Positions 46,945 through 59,912 of a stretch of 64,000 nt of DNA are shown here, in pieces (positions within the stretch are counted from its first letter, which is position 1; every line of letters starts with the position of its first letter). Where the stretch lies: assembly GCA_963170055.1 (NCBI GenBank), contig CAUJGJ010000444.1, forward strand, positions 7,951,618 to 8,015,617, in the 5' to 3' direction. Source of the DNA: Halisarca cf. caerulea (Eukaryota > Porifera > Demospongiae > Chondrillida > Halisarcidae). A program made the translations under genes and the position numbers. The notes beneath the pieces were generated by a model that searched no databases, was not told the DNA's origin, and was given only the letters and a program-made list of their open reading frames with translations.

Positions 46945-47934
46945 CAGTACGTAACGCCTAAAGAGTAGTTTCGAGGCACCAGTGCGCTAAAAGCGATTAT
47001 TTCCGCAATCGACTTCCACCGTTCCCGTCTTTTGTGCGTGTGGTTGCACCTGGAAACGTTCTTCATTGCCTATGAAGGAAAAGAAAATACGATTGCATTC
47101 ACCGGGAACGGCGAGCCTTTCAAGCAGAAAGTCTTTTCGCTACCGGCTTAGCTCATGGTACCAGTTTCTTGGCTCGCAATTCATCAAAACTCATTGAAAT
47201 GCTTGGAGTGACCCAATACCTGAATTTGTGTGATTTTCACCTTTGTAGCTGAGAATCTGTTCGTTCTGCGATCGAAAATTGTTCAATTTCAGCAGGATTT
47301 CATACATGCGCAGGCCCTTAGCTTCGTACACTCTCGCTGCAAAAGCTATTATTTTAATTCTTTAGCAAAAGTAGTTCAATAGATTGTACTTTCAGATGAT
47401 GTGTAAAGATGACGCAGAATATACTTGAACACCGTCTCGCTCGCAAAAGTTGATCGCAGGCCTTCGAATCATTCCACCGTGAACCGCAGAGAACGCTTCT
47501 GCAGGTACAAAAATGGAAACTAACGCTTTGCAATGTACGCATCTATCCATACATCCCAAAACGTTAGTTTGCGTTTTTGTACCTGCAGAAGCGTTCTCTA
47601 TAGGAAGATTCACGGGCCTGCGATCAACCTATGAACGAATAGATTCTCAGCTACAAAGGTGAAAATCACACAAATTTAGGTATTGGGTCACTCCAAGCAT
47701 TTCAACGAGTTTTGATGAATGAATGAGCTAAGCCGGTAGCGAGAAGACTTTCTGCTTGAAAGGCTCGCCGTTCCCAGTGAATGTAATCGTATTTTCTTTT
47801 CCTTCATAGGCAATGAAGAACATTCCCAGGTGCAACCACGCGCACAAAAGACGGGAACGGCGGAAGTCGATTGCGGAAATAATCGCTCTTAGCGCACTGG
47901 TGCCTCGAAACTACTCTTTAGGCGTTACGCACTG
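46945..47934 (+). mobile_element. Tc1/mariner-like fold-back element K2
   Basis: CAGTACGTAACGCC and GGCGTTACGCACTG with TA flanks. Arms of about 300 bp (46945-47270 and 47635-47934) are close to perfect inverted copies. A further inner hairpin lies at 47480-47600 (GAGAACGCTTCTGCAGGTAC and complement). 990 bp, non-coding. Confidence 0.82.
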
Positions 47935-48155
47935 TATACTAAAGCAAGATGAATTGTTTGGTTGCAGTGACATGTGTCCATAATAGTCTACAATTCAGGG
48001 GTCTCGATTAGAGGGGTGTCTGCAATTCAGGGGTCTGGATTAGAGGGGTTCCACTGTATTTACACAACTGTCTGCCAGCAGGATTGCAAACTCATTCTTC
48101 ATATTTATGTCCTGCATGTTATATCAAAGCAGCGCGTTTGCCAATTTCACATTAA

Positions 48156-48616
48156 AACATGTTCTGAAGTAAATGTGAATATTCTGATTTGTCCTGTAGC
48201 CAAAATTGCTAACTTTCATACTGTTTTCATAACAAATTTGCAGGGATTGTTGTAAACAAGCATATTATTATGCAAAACAGCCTTGTTTTTAGCAAGGTAT
48301 GTTGAAAAGCAAAAGAATGTTGTCAAAACTTTGCAAATGTTGGGCCAATAACAATTTCCATTTTAGCTTGTTTTCTCACAAGTGCATGATAATTCACAGG
48401 TTATTGCCCTATCACCAGCAAACTCAAACAGGATTTCACAAATTTGTGATTTTCAGTTTTCACAAATTTGTGATTTAGCAATTAGGGCTGCTGATTATTA
48501 TCACAAATTTGTGAAAAAGTCACTGTTTGTTGTTTGTGGTTGCATGTTTTTGGTCAAGAACATTAATTTTTTGGTAAGTTTAAATCAGAATCTTCACGTT
48601 TACTTCAGAACATGTT
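48156..48616 (+). mobile_element. TTAA-flanked element N
   Basis: AACATGTTCTGAAGTAAA-type ends in inverted orientation; TTAA at 48152-48155 and 48617-48620. Copy 1 is continuous here (CACATTGAATTAAG). The centre has three TCACAAATTTGTGA-like palindromes. 461 bp. Confidence 0.78.
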
Positions 48617-49146
48617 TTAAATTAAGTAATTGTAAACTAATCCCTAAACTTTGTGAAATTTTCCTGTGAAATGGTAATATGAAATGTTAGTGTATATATC
48701 AACTTGACCTGTTTATGCCGTGTGTTCTTATGTATGCTGTAGACTATTAGGCCAATAGACAAGACATTATTATTACAACTAATGTTTTACACAATGTCAT
48801 GCAATCTTAGTTCCAGCATAAAAATTCGTGTATAGTTTGCAAAAGTATCAGGGTATTCTTCTATTATAATGTCCAACATTTTTGCCTCATGCATATTATA
48901 ATGATCTTCAAAGGGCATGAATACAATTATTAACATATAAATTTAATTATAAAGGCAATGAATATGATTACTCATTCTTATGATTTATTCATTATTCCTT
49001 TCACACTTCCATTTCTCAGCTATGAAATGGAATTGGGTATGGAGACGCTGGCAGAAGATGTGTTTTGCATAGATACTGCACCAACTGCAGTAACTCATTT
49101 TTTCATTTTGCACCCTCGAGTACATATTAATTTTTTGTGTGGACTG

Positions 49147-49217
<71 letters not shown>

Positions 49218-50230
49218 ACAGGAAGTAGGCAAATAAAAAAGCCTGCTAGAAGAAAAGAAGACTTTAAACAAGCAACGGTTTATCTCTGCAACAATGGTAT
49301 CAGGTTTACGAAGAAGTTTTATCTTTAAGCTTTGTATTTTTCGCCTTCATAGCTCCTATAAGGCTCCTACAAACTTCTTTTATACTTAGATCTATTGAAA
49401 AACGGTCGTAAAAGCCAAATAAGGTGTTTTTGGAGCTCTAAAATGTACCAGAAGTGGGTTTTCAGTGAAAATACAGTCAATTCTAATGTATGGGTGGCCA
49501 TTTTTTTTCCACGTAACCCTTACACACAATTGTCTATAACATATAGAACCATTCATTTTGGCATTACTTTAGAGACCAAAGCTTGTAAATAGTATACAGT
49601 ACAGTGTACAAAAAATTGACAATAACATTGCTTTTCCCTTTGCGTTTAGCGAATATCCATTAGTGGTTTTCTGTGTGAGTTTGATGGTTTCCAGTTTTCG
49701 CTTGGTTTTGTTTGACAGCTTCCCATTCAAATGTTTATAGTTTCTGGTTGAAAGTACTTCGCTCAGCAGTAAAGTTTGCAGATTTCTTGTTTATCATTTC
49801 GCAGTGGACAAAATCAGATATGAAGACAATAATTCATATACGATATGAACTGTTGGACGGGTTAACAGCTCAAAAGATTTGTGACTTACACATAGGCAAG
49901 ATAGTGACCATGAAGACCAAATCACTGCAGGATATGTGAGAGCTGTCTAAGAGACCTTGCCACTTTTGCTGATAATATATTTGAATTATACACTGCTTTA
50001 CGAAATAGGTTCCCATTCTTCGGATGTATTGTATTGTTTGTTCAATTTTTATCGTAAGTGGCTAGAGTTTATCATTATCGGTTATCAGTAAATTACTAGC
50101 AGTTAGCGCTTGACACATTGACAGTCAGTGGTAAAAGCCAGTGGATGAATGCTAGGATAATAGATATAATGGTTTGTAGAAGTGTACTAACCACGATAGT
50201 CTGATACGAAACATTGCTGTTTTGCAAATG

Positions 50231-50934
50231 CGCATGTGGGACATGTCCAGATTTGTTATAACGCTCCTGAGTTTGCATAGTGATAAAATATTATTTTTCG
50301 GTGCCTATAAGTTATTAGTCACGTATTATCGTGTGATTTAGGCTGATATTCGGGTGTATACGAATACCGTCACGGTCACGGTTGCTGAGTCACATGTTCG
50401 CTTGTGACCAAACTGAATGTTAATCGGAATTTTAGTTTTCGGCTGGGTGATGAATGAGGGAACAAGCTAGAGGCAGTTTCTTGGTGTCAACTTTGAGCCA
50501 TCTGGAGGATACAACCTTTCCATGTGGCATCAAGAGAGCTTTTGTTCCTATCCCAAGTTGTAGGCGCTAGAAGTTTGTCTTTTGAGGGCCGATATTACAG
50601 ATCTTGGCTTTGGAGAGGAATTGTCTTTGCTGCCGCATGGAAAAGTTAGTAAATGTTTTGCTATAACGATTTATGTGAAAAAGTAGTCTTGAAAGCGCTC
50701 CACCATCTATCACCCAAAGCGTTTCGCTTTTTATTAGAGGTTGGTAAAACCTTAGTAGCTTCTGCGCTCTTGAAGCAGGTCTTTCAAAAGGGTACTTGTC
50801 GAAACACTTATGTGTCTACCGACATGTTAAGCCTACGTTTGACGCTCTGAAGCTTCTGCAAGTTGAGAACAGAAGCTGTAAAGAAGATTAAAATTTTCAC
50901 ACCTTTGAATTAGCACGGACATGTCCCACATGTG
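50231..50934 (+). mobile_element. Family D element D6
   Basis: CGCATGTGGGACATGTCC and GGACATGTCCCACATGTG; TG at 50229-50230 and 50935-50936. Internal arms CTTTCCATGTGGCA (50516-50529) and TGCCGCATGGAAAAG (50631-50645) differ from other D copies. 704 bp. Confidence 0.86.
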
Positions 50935-51046
50935 TGTGCTATAAGGCCTTTTTCTGGGAATTCAACCCTTCATCAGTAGCAGTGGGCAGAGCAGTAACGG
51001 ATGTTCCTTGGAAACCTCCTATCACGGGCAGGGAAAATCCAAAAAC

Positions 51047-51106
51047 GCTGGATGGTATTAAACAGATGGTGACAGCGGTGAAGATGTCTGTTTAATACCA
51101 TCCAGC
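51047..51106. repeat. Perfect 20-bp hairpin
   Basis: GCTGGATGGTATTAAACAGA at 51047-51066 and its exact complement at 51087-51106, with a 20-nt loop. It lies in otherwise unremarkable DNA just left of the A3 remnant. Confidence 0.8.
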
Positions 51107-51170
51107 CAGGTTGCAGCTTCCGTGCAGACACCCTATTCATGACATAATGCAACGTATTTGCCAAAGTCAC

Positions 51171-53234
51171 CTGATATTGGTGTGATCAAGTGTAGAAGAA
51201 GGATATTTGCAGGAGCAAAATTTATTTTCAAAACGTGGAGATAAAAGCGATCTGCTGGAGCTCCAGGAATTCACAAGCTTGTTATCAAATGGCAAAACTC
51301 ACTTTTCAATGTAGGGCCTCGTAAAAGCTTGTATCTTTTGTTTTATTTGCACGATTTTGTGAAATGTTCCTCCAAAAAAGCAAAACATCTCGCAGGTGAG
51401 TTATGTGCACATAGAAGAAATTTCAAAATGGCCACCGCAAAACTTGGTCACAAATACACCCCCTTTTTTTCCTTCACAGTGCATAATAAGGAAAAATGAA
51501 GGTGAAAGAATATAATTGAACACTTTAACTGTATTTCACCACTTTGTTAACTTCTAAATAATGTATTGAAGGAATAAAATGGAACTGATTTGATGTATAC
51601 GATTTTAACTTCATCCCAAAACGCGCCGTATTCAACAATCCTGTGGAGACAAGCTATCTACGGCGAAGAGTTCTTTGGAACAGTAGCTAACTTTTCACCG
51701 TAGCACCTTAAGAGTTCTACTTCGTGTAGTGTTTAGTAATATATGTAGTGTTCAGTAATGCATGCTAAAATTAGTAGTTATGTCATTTAAGTAAAGTGGT
51801 AGTATCATTGTGTGCATGTGTTTACATTATGATTTATGACGTCATTGTGGTAGTTAGCCACGTGTTAGAGTGCATGAGTTTGGTTTGGATTGTGAATGGA
51901 TTGTCATTAATGATTTGAATCATCTTTGATTGGTGTCAATATCATACTTTGTTCCGAAGATGTGCAAGTTTATCTGGTCTTTTTGGAAAAACATTTTACA
52001 AACACGTGCACATAAAACGAAAGGAACAAGCTTTCAAGAGGCGCTTCAGTGAAAAGTTAGTCTTACCCTTTGTGAACAAGCTTGCAAATTCTCATAGCTC
52101 CAGCGGGTCACCTTCATTGGCGCGGTTTGAGAAGAAATTCAGCTCCTGCAAATATCTCTCTTCTTCTCGTAGTTACACCAATGTCAGGTGACTTTGGCCC
52201 AGACGTTACATTACTACACAAATAGGAAAGTTCACAGAAGCTTTAAGTTGCCTTAGATTGCACGTGTGTATTCATCTGTCAATTGGTAAAACAGCTGTAT
52301 CTTGTCCCTGACTCCAACGATTCAACAGACAACTATTATTGCTGTTCAAAGCATTTGGATAGTGCCGAACGAAGGTCAGGATAAGAATTGTTGGTTATAG
52401 TTACCCCCTGCGTGGTTTTTATAAGAAATAATGTCCCAATAATGCCCTTGAGATCACTTGCAGTAAGGTACTGATACAAATATGCCTAGTGAACGGCCCA
52501 TTTGTAAACATTTGAGCTATTAATATGCGCAATATCACCGTACTGTTCACTCAGTTCTTCAGTAAACCATACTGCGCAACAAGCGATTTCAAGGGCGTTT
52601 GCTCGTACAAAACCACGCAAAGGATACCTAACCCGACAATTCACAATAAATACACAAAACCTAACCACTGTTTAGCTCAATAGCACTAGTTTGGATCCAT
52701 TTCTAGATGAGCAGTCACCAATGCGTCATAACTGGTCATCCTTTGGTAACGCAAATTGCACATGATCCGGCTCGCAAAGGCGTTACAATGTAATCACATT
52801 CCTAATTACCACAGAAATACCCCTCTAACGTCCAATGTGCACATAACCTACCTGCGCTGGAACAAAGGAACAGAAAAACCTGCACATCTTAGGAACAAAG
52901 TGGAATTTCTTGAGGCCCTACGGAGAGAAGTTTGCTACCGTTCCATTATCTCTTCGCCATAGATAGCTTGCCTCCACACAATCGTTAAGTACTCCGCGTT
53001 ATGGGATGAAGTTAAAATCACAACAAATAAGTTCCATTTTTTCCTTCAATACATTAGTTCGAAGTAAATGAAGTGAAATAAGGGGTTGAAGTGTTCAAAC
53101 AGCTTACTTTTATCTTTGTTTTTTTCCCCATTCCACATTATCAACTCTTAAAGAAGAAAAAGGGGGTGTATTTGTGACCAACTTTGCGGTGACCATTTTG
53201 AAATTTTGCTCTATGTGCACATAACTCACCTGCG
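51171..53234 (+). mobile_element. Family A element A3 (left-truncated), interrupted by A2
   Basis: 51171-51390 and 52857-53234 together follow A1 positions 3650-4221, ending CACATAACTCACCTGCG. The left terminus is missing. A2 is inserted with CT duplication. Confidence 0.78.
51391..52856 (-). mobile_element. Family A element A2
   Basis: CGCAGGTGAGTTATGTGCAC and GTGCACATAACCTACCTGCG; CT at 51389-51390 and 52857-52858. Opposite orientation to A1 and longer (1466 bp); the extra block at 51720-51950 lacks a counterpart in A1. Its right part is the closest relative of window positions 1-641. Confidence 0.86.
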
Positions 53235-53552
53235 TAAGATGACATGTGGGAATGGACTTTACAGTATTCATTTTGCCCCCTAACCCCCAACCTAGTTTCC
53301 CAAGCAAATTTATGGTATCAAAGCATGAGGTAAGGTTGTGAGGTGTGTATAATGAACCCATAAACTCTTAGAAAACTGCTTTTGGAAACACATTGATGGT
53401 CAGAATCAATAAAAGAGGAAACAAACTCTTTACAAGTGCCACAGTTTGTACAATACAATTCAAATAGTGCATCTTTGAGCTAATCGAAATGGAGCTATGA
53501 GATCCTTGATAATTATTGTCTACCACTCTTATGTGATATACTTCATCATACA
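53235..53552. other. No gene recognised
   Basis: AT-rich non-coding sequence between A3 and a Tc1-like MITE. Confidence 0.4.
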
Positions 53553-53554
53553 TA

Positions 53555-54136
53555 CAGTGGTGATTAAAAGTAACTTGCCGTAAACCCGCGTTGAGCATGC
53601 AGATAGTCTGTGAGACTCAGGGGTGCCTGTATGAGTGTGGAATTTCACACTCACTTTCAATATTGAAGTGCCTTATGGATAACGTGTGAAGTGCAAGCAT
53701 TTCGAGTGTTACTGTGACTTGGCAGTAACACAAGTCTGCCCAATATCAAGGAAAGCGAACAATATACTTGTAGAGTGGCCGGAATAAAAAGATAGAATGG
53801 AACAAGAACTGTGTGAATATCTTATCGGAAATGTAGAGTTGATTGTCAATGGAGAAGAAGTTGCCTTTAAGTTGAACGTGAAGCAATACTGAGTGCTAGA
53901 GATCTCTTAGACTGTCTGGATCTTTCTTGCCAAAGGTGCCACACAATTCTTTTGTATGAATATTTAGAAAGTTGCTTCAAGCTTTAAAAACATTGCCGGA
54001 TTAGTTCACTGAATATGGCCTGTCCTGCTGTAGCTACTATTTTTTCATATAAAATTATTCTGTCACTCACACGAGGCTCACACATGTAACACAAGTACAC
54101 GTGGTCGACACGGTTAGTTACTTTTAATCAGTACAG
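53555..54136 (+). mobile_element. Tc1/mariner-like MITE
   Basis: CAGTGGTGATTAAAAGTAAC on the left, TTACTTTTAATCAGTACAG on the right, TA at 53553-53554 and 54137-54138. Diverged relative of 24101-25699. 582 bp. Confidence 0.7.
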
Positions 54137-54149
54137 TATGCTAACATTA

Positions 54150-55078
54150 CAGTACTTGTCGCCTTTGAAACCTGTAAACCACTTTATGGCTCTACAAGAC
54201 CTCACCCCTTAAATCCATGTTGCGCGAACATTGCGTGATCAAAAAGAAATTTATACCAAAAGGTAGCCTAGGGTTTCAGTATGTAACCATACAAAATTTA
54301 TACTCACAGCAAGCGTCCTTACTGTATAAAAGAGCAGTAGAAATTGGGTATCTAACACGCCTGTTCACAGTAAAACGCTGGTATACTGGTTATTTTACAA
54401 TAGTGTACTGAGTTGCACAACAATAAAATGTCTACAAGTTGTTCAGTACAATTGAAAATGCACAATTTCAGATGAAAAACAGGTTTTTAAATTTGCATTT
54501 ATCTTTTTTGTCAACATTTTCAATTTGTCTTTGGTTTGCAACTTCGTCTTTGAGGAAACATTCGCCGAGATGGCATGTAATTGGATCAGAAGGACTACTG
54601 GTATGTTTCTAACTTCTGTTTAGATGTCATTATATACCAGTTTATGTTCTGACGGCATTGAATGCCTTGTCAAAGCCCCAAAATTAACTTCCTTTCTTAT
54701 TTAAATACCATTTTGTCTATTGTTTAGACATCTTTAGTTCTTATAAATGACTTATGTTACTTACTTGGGCATCTTCGAATCTTGAGTGGGTAAAAAACGG
54801 CTAGATTTGTGGGTACATGTGGTAAAGTTTGTCGTTGTCACAATCAAAGTATATTTGAGGAGCAATTTACTGCCGAATTCGATTAAATTTGCCTCATGCA
54901 AAAATTTGGTGACATAAAACCAACCAACAATGCTTCTGGCTAGACACTTGAACATTTTTCACTTACAAAAAGAGTACAAATCAAGTAAAAGGCACTTCTA
55001 AAAGTTTGTGCCAGTATATCAGCTGACGGGTATTAAGGGTCTAACAATGACTTAAGACTGCGGGCGTTAAAAGGTTAA
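54150..55078 (+). mobile_element. piggyBac-like MITE H2 (left end decayed)
   Basis: Follows H1 without the E1 insertion, for example GCGCGAACATTGCGTGATC at 54219 and CGGGCGTTAAAAGGTTAA at the right end (TTAA 55075-55078). The left TTAA is not preserved. Confidence 0.7.
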
Positions 55079-55300
55079 ATGTATGAATACATTTTATACT
55101 ATAGTTCATGTAGTATATTGCATATCTGACAACAAATCATCGCTAATTGTTACTATGACTAATGAAATAAACACTTATTATTTTCCATGTATTTAATGCA
55201 ACAAAGACAGGATCAGCAAGACACAAGCAAGTTGAACCAGCTGAAGTGAATTGTGTTTCACAAGTAATAGCTACCATGGCTTCTTAGGCATGCAGTAATG

Positions 55301-55590
55301 TGTTTACTGACCTAGACCAGAAGTGTGTAGTGCCAGAGGGATAGTGGCAGTACACAAGTTGTTCTCAATGAAGCCAAATGGCTACTATCTTATCTCCACT
55401 TACTGACCTAGACCAGATGTGTGTAGTGCTGGAGGGATAGTGAAATTATACAAGTTGTCCTTATGAAGGCACAAGGCAACTGTCTTATCTCCATTTACTG
55501 ACCTAACTTAGACCTGAAGTATGTAGTGCTGGAGGGATAGTGACAGTATACATGTTGTCCCTGATGAAGCCATGTGGTAAATATCTTGTC
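55301..55590 (+). repeat. Three-copy minisatellite, unit about 97 bp
   Basis: Units begin at about 55301, 55399 and 55494, each starting TTACTGACCTAGAC or similar and containing GTGTAGTGC and GAGGGATAGTG. Copies differ by 10-20% by eye. Confidence 0.85.
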
Positions 55591-55695
55591 TTTGTTTATT
55601 ACCTCAAGCAGTTGCACTGCCTATGCTTTACATGGGCCAGTGGATCTATGAAGTGAGAGCTAATGAATAATTATTCTTAACAGGGCATAAACATA

Positions 55696-56569
55696 CGCAG
55701 GTATGTTATGTCCGATTTATGGACATAAAACAAAATGGCGTCGTCTTCGTGGTCCTTCAAATATTCAGCTTGTTTTCTGTTTGATTACTAGTAGATGTTT
55801 TAAGAACACCTTTTACGTATCTAGAACATATATGCTTAGTATCTGAAGTGCTAAAAAGATAATACGAAGGTCATGAGTTACGTATGCCGTGTTTTCTTTC
55901 ACCATATTGAAAAAAGTAAAAATGCCAAATTCCGGTGGTAAAGATCCGGGCTTTTGCTCACAAAACTAGGTTCAAACGAAAGCACAGAGTAGAATCTTAC
56001 TAAATCGAATCTTGCATCTTGTAGCTCCATTCCACGGCTGATATGTCCAAGGTTTTCTGCCGAAAAAGAAGGTCCCCAGCTACAAGACACTGGACATAAA
56101 AGGAATGGGATGACGTACAAAGTTGCAAGATTCGATTTTGGAGGTTTGGTCCTTCGGGAACAACATACTAAAGTTTCAAAGCCAAACTCAAAGATCTCTA
56201 CCACCGGAATTTTCGTTAAAGTTTTCCTATCAAACTTGACTGCTCGGTAGGTTGACATCACATGCAGTCACGTGGTTTGATTACATCATACCAAGCAAGA
56301 CGGCCGTGCGTACTGGCAGTATAGCTGCTAAACTAATTTTAATATGAACGAAATTGTCTCTAAAGAAGCCTATAACGAAATCAGCAATGAAAGAACACCT
56401 TTGGACCTCTGATTTCGAAGTGTTTTACTTTGTTCAAGGCGTTTAGTCGTTGAAATCATGTGACCCTTGCGTGAAATTCCTTCTAATGTAAACAAAGTAA
56501 TTGTTATGTAAACTATACCGCTTTTTACCATAAACAATCCTCCCCGTTTTCAGACATAACCTACCTGCG
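55696..56569 (+). mobile_element. Family B element B7
   Basis: CGCAGGTATGTTATGTCC and AGACATAACCTACCTGCG; TA at 55694-55695 and 56570-56571. Copy-specific arms AAATCGAATCTTGCA (56001-56015) and TGCAAGATTCGATTT (56124-56138). 874 bp. Confidence 0.89.
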
Positions 56570-56571
56570 TA

Positions 56572-57301
56572 ATACTACCTCAAATAGTATCTGAAATACC
56601 ACCAGGTCTGTTTCTTTGATGTGCAAGGTCATAGGGAACTAATTATAGGTTAGCACACACCCATTAGGGAGGTATCTCATTTTCTGCTTGATACCCAGGA
56701 TGTTAAGTGCCCAAGGGCAAGTGCAGTAACTGTGATACCTTTCAAAGTGTATGTGGTAACAATTTATCGACAAATTATGTGAGTGCGTACAGTCAGAAGA
56801 CTTTTGGGAATAGACAGGAAAGTATTTTGTGAATCTCAGGCAACGATGCTTTTTCAATGAGATAAAGTTTATTTTTAATAACAATAATTCCGAGTGGAAC
56901 ATGGCACATCATACTGTTTCAAGCATGGAAAGTGTCTTTGTTTGTTGCAAGACGGTTAGCCACAAGACTTTTGAGTCTCCTCTGATCAGTAATGAACATG
57001 ACAAAGACTTGGCTGACATAATTGGAGTTGTTTGGGCATCTAAAATTATTGTTGGTTTAGGTTTTAGCAGGCAGCAGTTTATATACGTAAGAAATTTTAC
57101 ATGCCCTTTTTAAGAACCACTGAAGTGACAGTAAGTATTCTTCTCAGTGTGAATGCATGATCACACAAAATGAAAGTTATTGCTCTAGTGGACCTTCGAT
57201 GTACATATAATGACATCAGGGACTAAGATGCACTATACCAATGTAGGATTGGGTTTAAACAATCTTGATGACAGTTAGGCAAGCCACCTACAAGATAAAT
57301 A
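56572..57301. other. No gene recognised
   Basis: A 94-codon plus-strand frame (56829-57113) has no recognisable domain, no splice context and no homologue that I can name, so it is not called. Confidence 0.4.
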
Positions 57302-58101
57302 CACAGGTGTGACATGTCCCACATGTGAGATGTAAACAAAATGGCTGCCCTAAAGTCGGCTGAAATCACCCCCACTTTTCTTGCATTTAGTGTGTTTATG
57401 GAGTACAACAAGCATCTAAAACATTAATTCAACTATTTAGTGCTACAACAATTCACTTAACATTGTTGTCAACACTTTGTAAAGCCGAAAAAACGACCAC
57501 AGATTGGGACCTTCAAAATAGGTTTAGTGCAAAACCAGGTTATGTAAACCATCGTTTAGAGCAGCCATACTTTGTTAAGAACCTTTCAACAACAATACCA
57601 TGGTAGAACGTTCGGTTCCTCTTCGTTTGTAAGATGTCCATTGAAATGTTGTTTTTCATCCAAAGTAAAACCACAAACTTGGGGACATGTCAGGAACAGG
57701 ACATGCTATCAAAATCTACCACAGTGAAAATTTAGCTTTACCTATTGTGATCTAACTCCTGCAACATGGCTCCTCTAGACAAGTGTTTAGATGACTGGGT
57801 TTTCGAAAGAATCTCAGTCATTGACGAAGTCTCTCTCTTGCCATTTATCACAAGGCTCTCATGCGATATGATGACATCACTAATCACAGGTAACGATCAG
57901 TGACACTCAATGCGCCTATGTAGACAATTTTCGATGCAATTCTCTTCTGTTTGAAAACAAAATGGCCTATTGTTCGGGCAACTTTGCATACTCACACATG
58001 ACTAATGCGTGTACATCAGGAAAATGTGTTATTATTCAATCAAATTCTTTCGCAATGACGCAATGCCCCTCAAGTTCTTAAAGGGACATGTTATACCTGC
58101 G
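57302..58101 (-). mobile_element. Family E element E2 (uninterrupted copy)
   Basis: CACAGGTGTGACATGTCCC on the left and GGGACATGTTATACCTGCG on the right. Flanking dinucleotides are TA and AA, so the target duplication is not intact. Its sequence at 57470-57500 is the empty-site version of the B1 insertion. 800 bp. Confidence 0.8.
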
Positions 58102-59811
58102 AACCATGTGATGGATGGTTTATATTATACTCTTGAGTGTATAGATATCAGTTCACATTGTGAAGAGGAACAATTCTGAAGTCACCAACCTGAGACCTAA
58201 GAGTTTAATAATAATTAACCATAAACGTTGAGGCTACTTTGTGAAGCTTCACCTAGGTGCATGGTACCACTTGTAAGGGTGCATGGTACCCCTTTTAAGG
58301 GTGTAGCTTATCAGAGTTATTCAACTGTACTGTCCATTTCAAAGGTTTCAGGTGCATATTGGAAAGGTCCAAAGTCCATTTGTTGTACTAATAGGCTGGA
58401 ATTCAGAATGGGGACGTCCACACGAAATGTGCATTCTCGGAAGTGAGTTACAATCCGCATTACTTAATCCACCTACGGAGGTAGATTGAATATGGATTAA
58501 CCAATCCGTCTCAAAGCCGCACCACAAGTAGTTCAAGATGGCTGGTTCATCATGGTCCACCAGACTCCAGGAAACACTTGACCACCCTTTAAAACTTCTC
58601 TTGTGGGTCCGAGGTCTATGGTCCAAGTAACACGTGAAGCAAACTCTGTTTTGTATATGTCGAAAAATCAACAATATATATCGGACGAATGTTACACACC
58701 GGAAGTCCAAATGAAATAAGATAGGGGAGGGTCTACAATACTGTGTTATGCGACAATTACACAATAATATGTGGGGATTTTGCAATGTTTTACGAGGAAT
58801 TAGTTTCATCGAAATAAGGTTCTTGGCTAAAATGAAGAGTTACAGGTTTTTGTACCTTGTTAATGCTTACATAAGAACTGTATCGTTTTTATATCCTCTT
58901 ACAAGTGATCCTTCAAAATGAAGCCAAAATCAGGAATAAATATCATAGTTTGACAAATTTGCATGGAAGTTTCCTTATCATGGAGTATGGTAGTACTCCA
59001 TATGTAGGATTGACACAGAAAAACATGGCCGCTATACATTAGCAAAAATTTGTTTTCGCCCAAAAACTAACGGCTTGGTGACTCCATAGTTGTCAAAAGT
59101 AGATATTGGTGCATTTTGACACACCAGCTACGAGGAAAAGTAGTTCAAAAGCTTTGTAAAGCTATCTCTTTAAAGAAATGTGAAGTACACTTGCCAAGGT
59201 ATGGGTTTGCAACACCATAGCATTTTAAAATTGTTCTTCTTCTTCTTGTCGTTTTTTCGAACTGAGCTGCAGGTCGCCACGAAGGGTCCAGAGGTATCAT
59301 CTTTCGCCAGTGAGCTCTGATTGTTAGCCTTGAAGTGCCTTTTGTAGGTTTGAATCCACACCTACACTTCTAAAGCGAGAAAAACTTTAATAGACAAATC
59401 CCATACATTCGCCGGATCAGCCATTATCGGATCACCGAAATGGCTACGCAAGACTAGGAGTACATGTACGTACACAAGGCAAAGCGTTCTATGGTTCGAT
59501 GATCATCACAACTTCAGCACTTCTTTGAGCCTTTGTTTCTATGTGCATGGGTACATCGATTTTAGTCAGGTAGCTGTATACTTTTAGCTGCTTATCTTAC
59601 AAGACTTGATTATGTTCCTTCTCGACTGTAGTGGAAACCTTTAACAGACTCTATTCGAACAACCGTTATTTAAAGGAAAAATTGCACAAACAAGAGTGTA
59701 TAAAGACCATTTAAAAATGGTAAAAGGATGTAGGATTGACACAGGACCGTGCAAAAAGGCCTTATATATCAAAAAAGGGATTGTCCAAAAACACTTGGAA
59801 CAATGGTGAGT
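58102..59811. other. Non-coding DNA with C tail and R fragments
   Basis: 58676-58733 is a family C tail in forward orientation (TTACACACCGGAAGTCC). 58975-59110 resembles family R (AGTACTCCATATGTAGG, GCCGCTATACATTAGC). 58250-58310 repeats GGGTGCATGGTACC twice. The rest shows no gene. Confidence 0.45.
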
Positions 59812-59912
59812 TGCAAAACCGGTACAGGGCTAGGTGGGCAAATGGCAAGACAGGTATAGGGCTAGACGAGCATAGGGCTACACATACATGAGGCTAGATG
59901 GGTATAGGGCTA
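59812..59912 (+). repeat. GGGCTAGACGGGCATA-type minisatellite
   Basis: About five degenerate units of roughly 20 bp around the core AGGGCTAGA(C/T)GGG(C/T)ATA. A reverse-orientation array of the same motif lies at 62985-63155. Both sit beside S-family sequence. Confidence 0.7.

Larger units (their letters stand above)
45987..50088 (+). repeat. Segmental direct duplication, copy 2
   Basis: Same start (CCACATGTGTGTTTGCC) and end (GGTTATCAG) as copy 1, but about 4.1 kb long. Additional content: MITE L (46187-46746), the full palindromic K2 instead of K1, element N (48156-48616), and a longer (TA)n at 49148-49214. Confidence 0.88.

Noticed and set aside
55301..55590. CRISPR-like array
   Set aside because: Three contiguous units of about 97 bp with no alternation of constant repeats and unique spacers; a minisatellite.
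56829..57113. 94-codon plus-strand frame as a small gene
   Set aside because: No homologue recognised, no initiation or splice context, and composition like the surrounding non-coding DNA.
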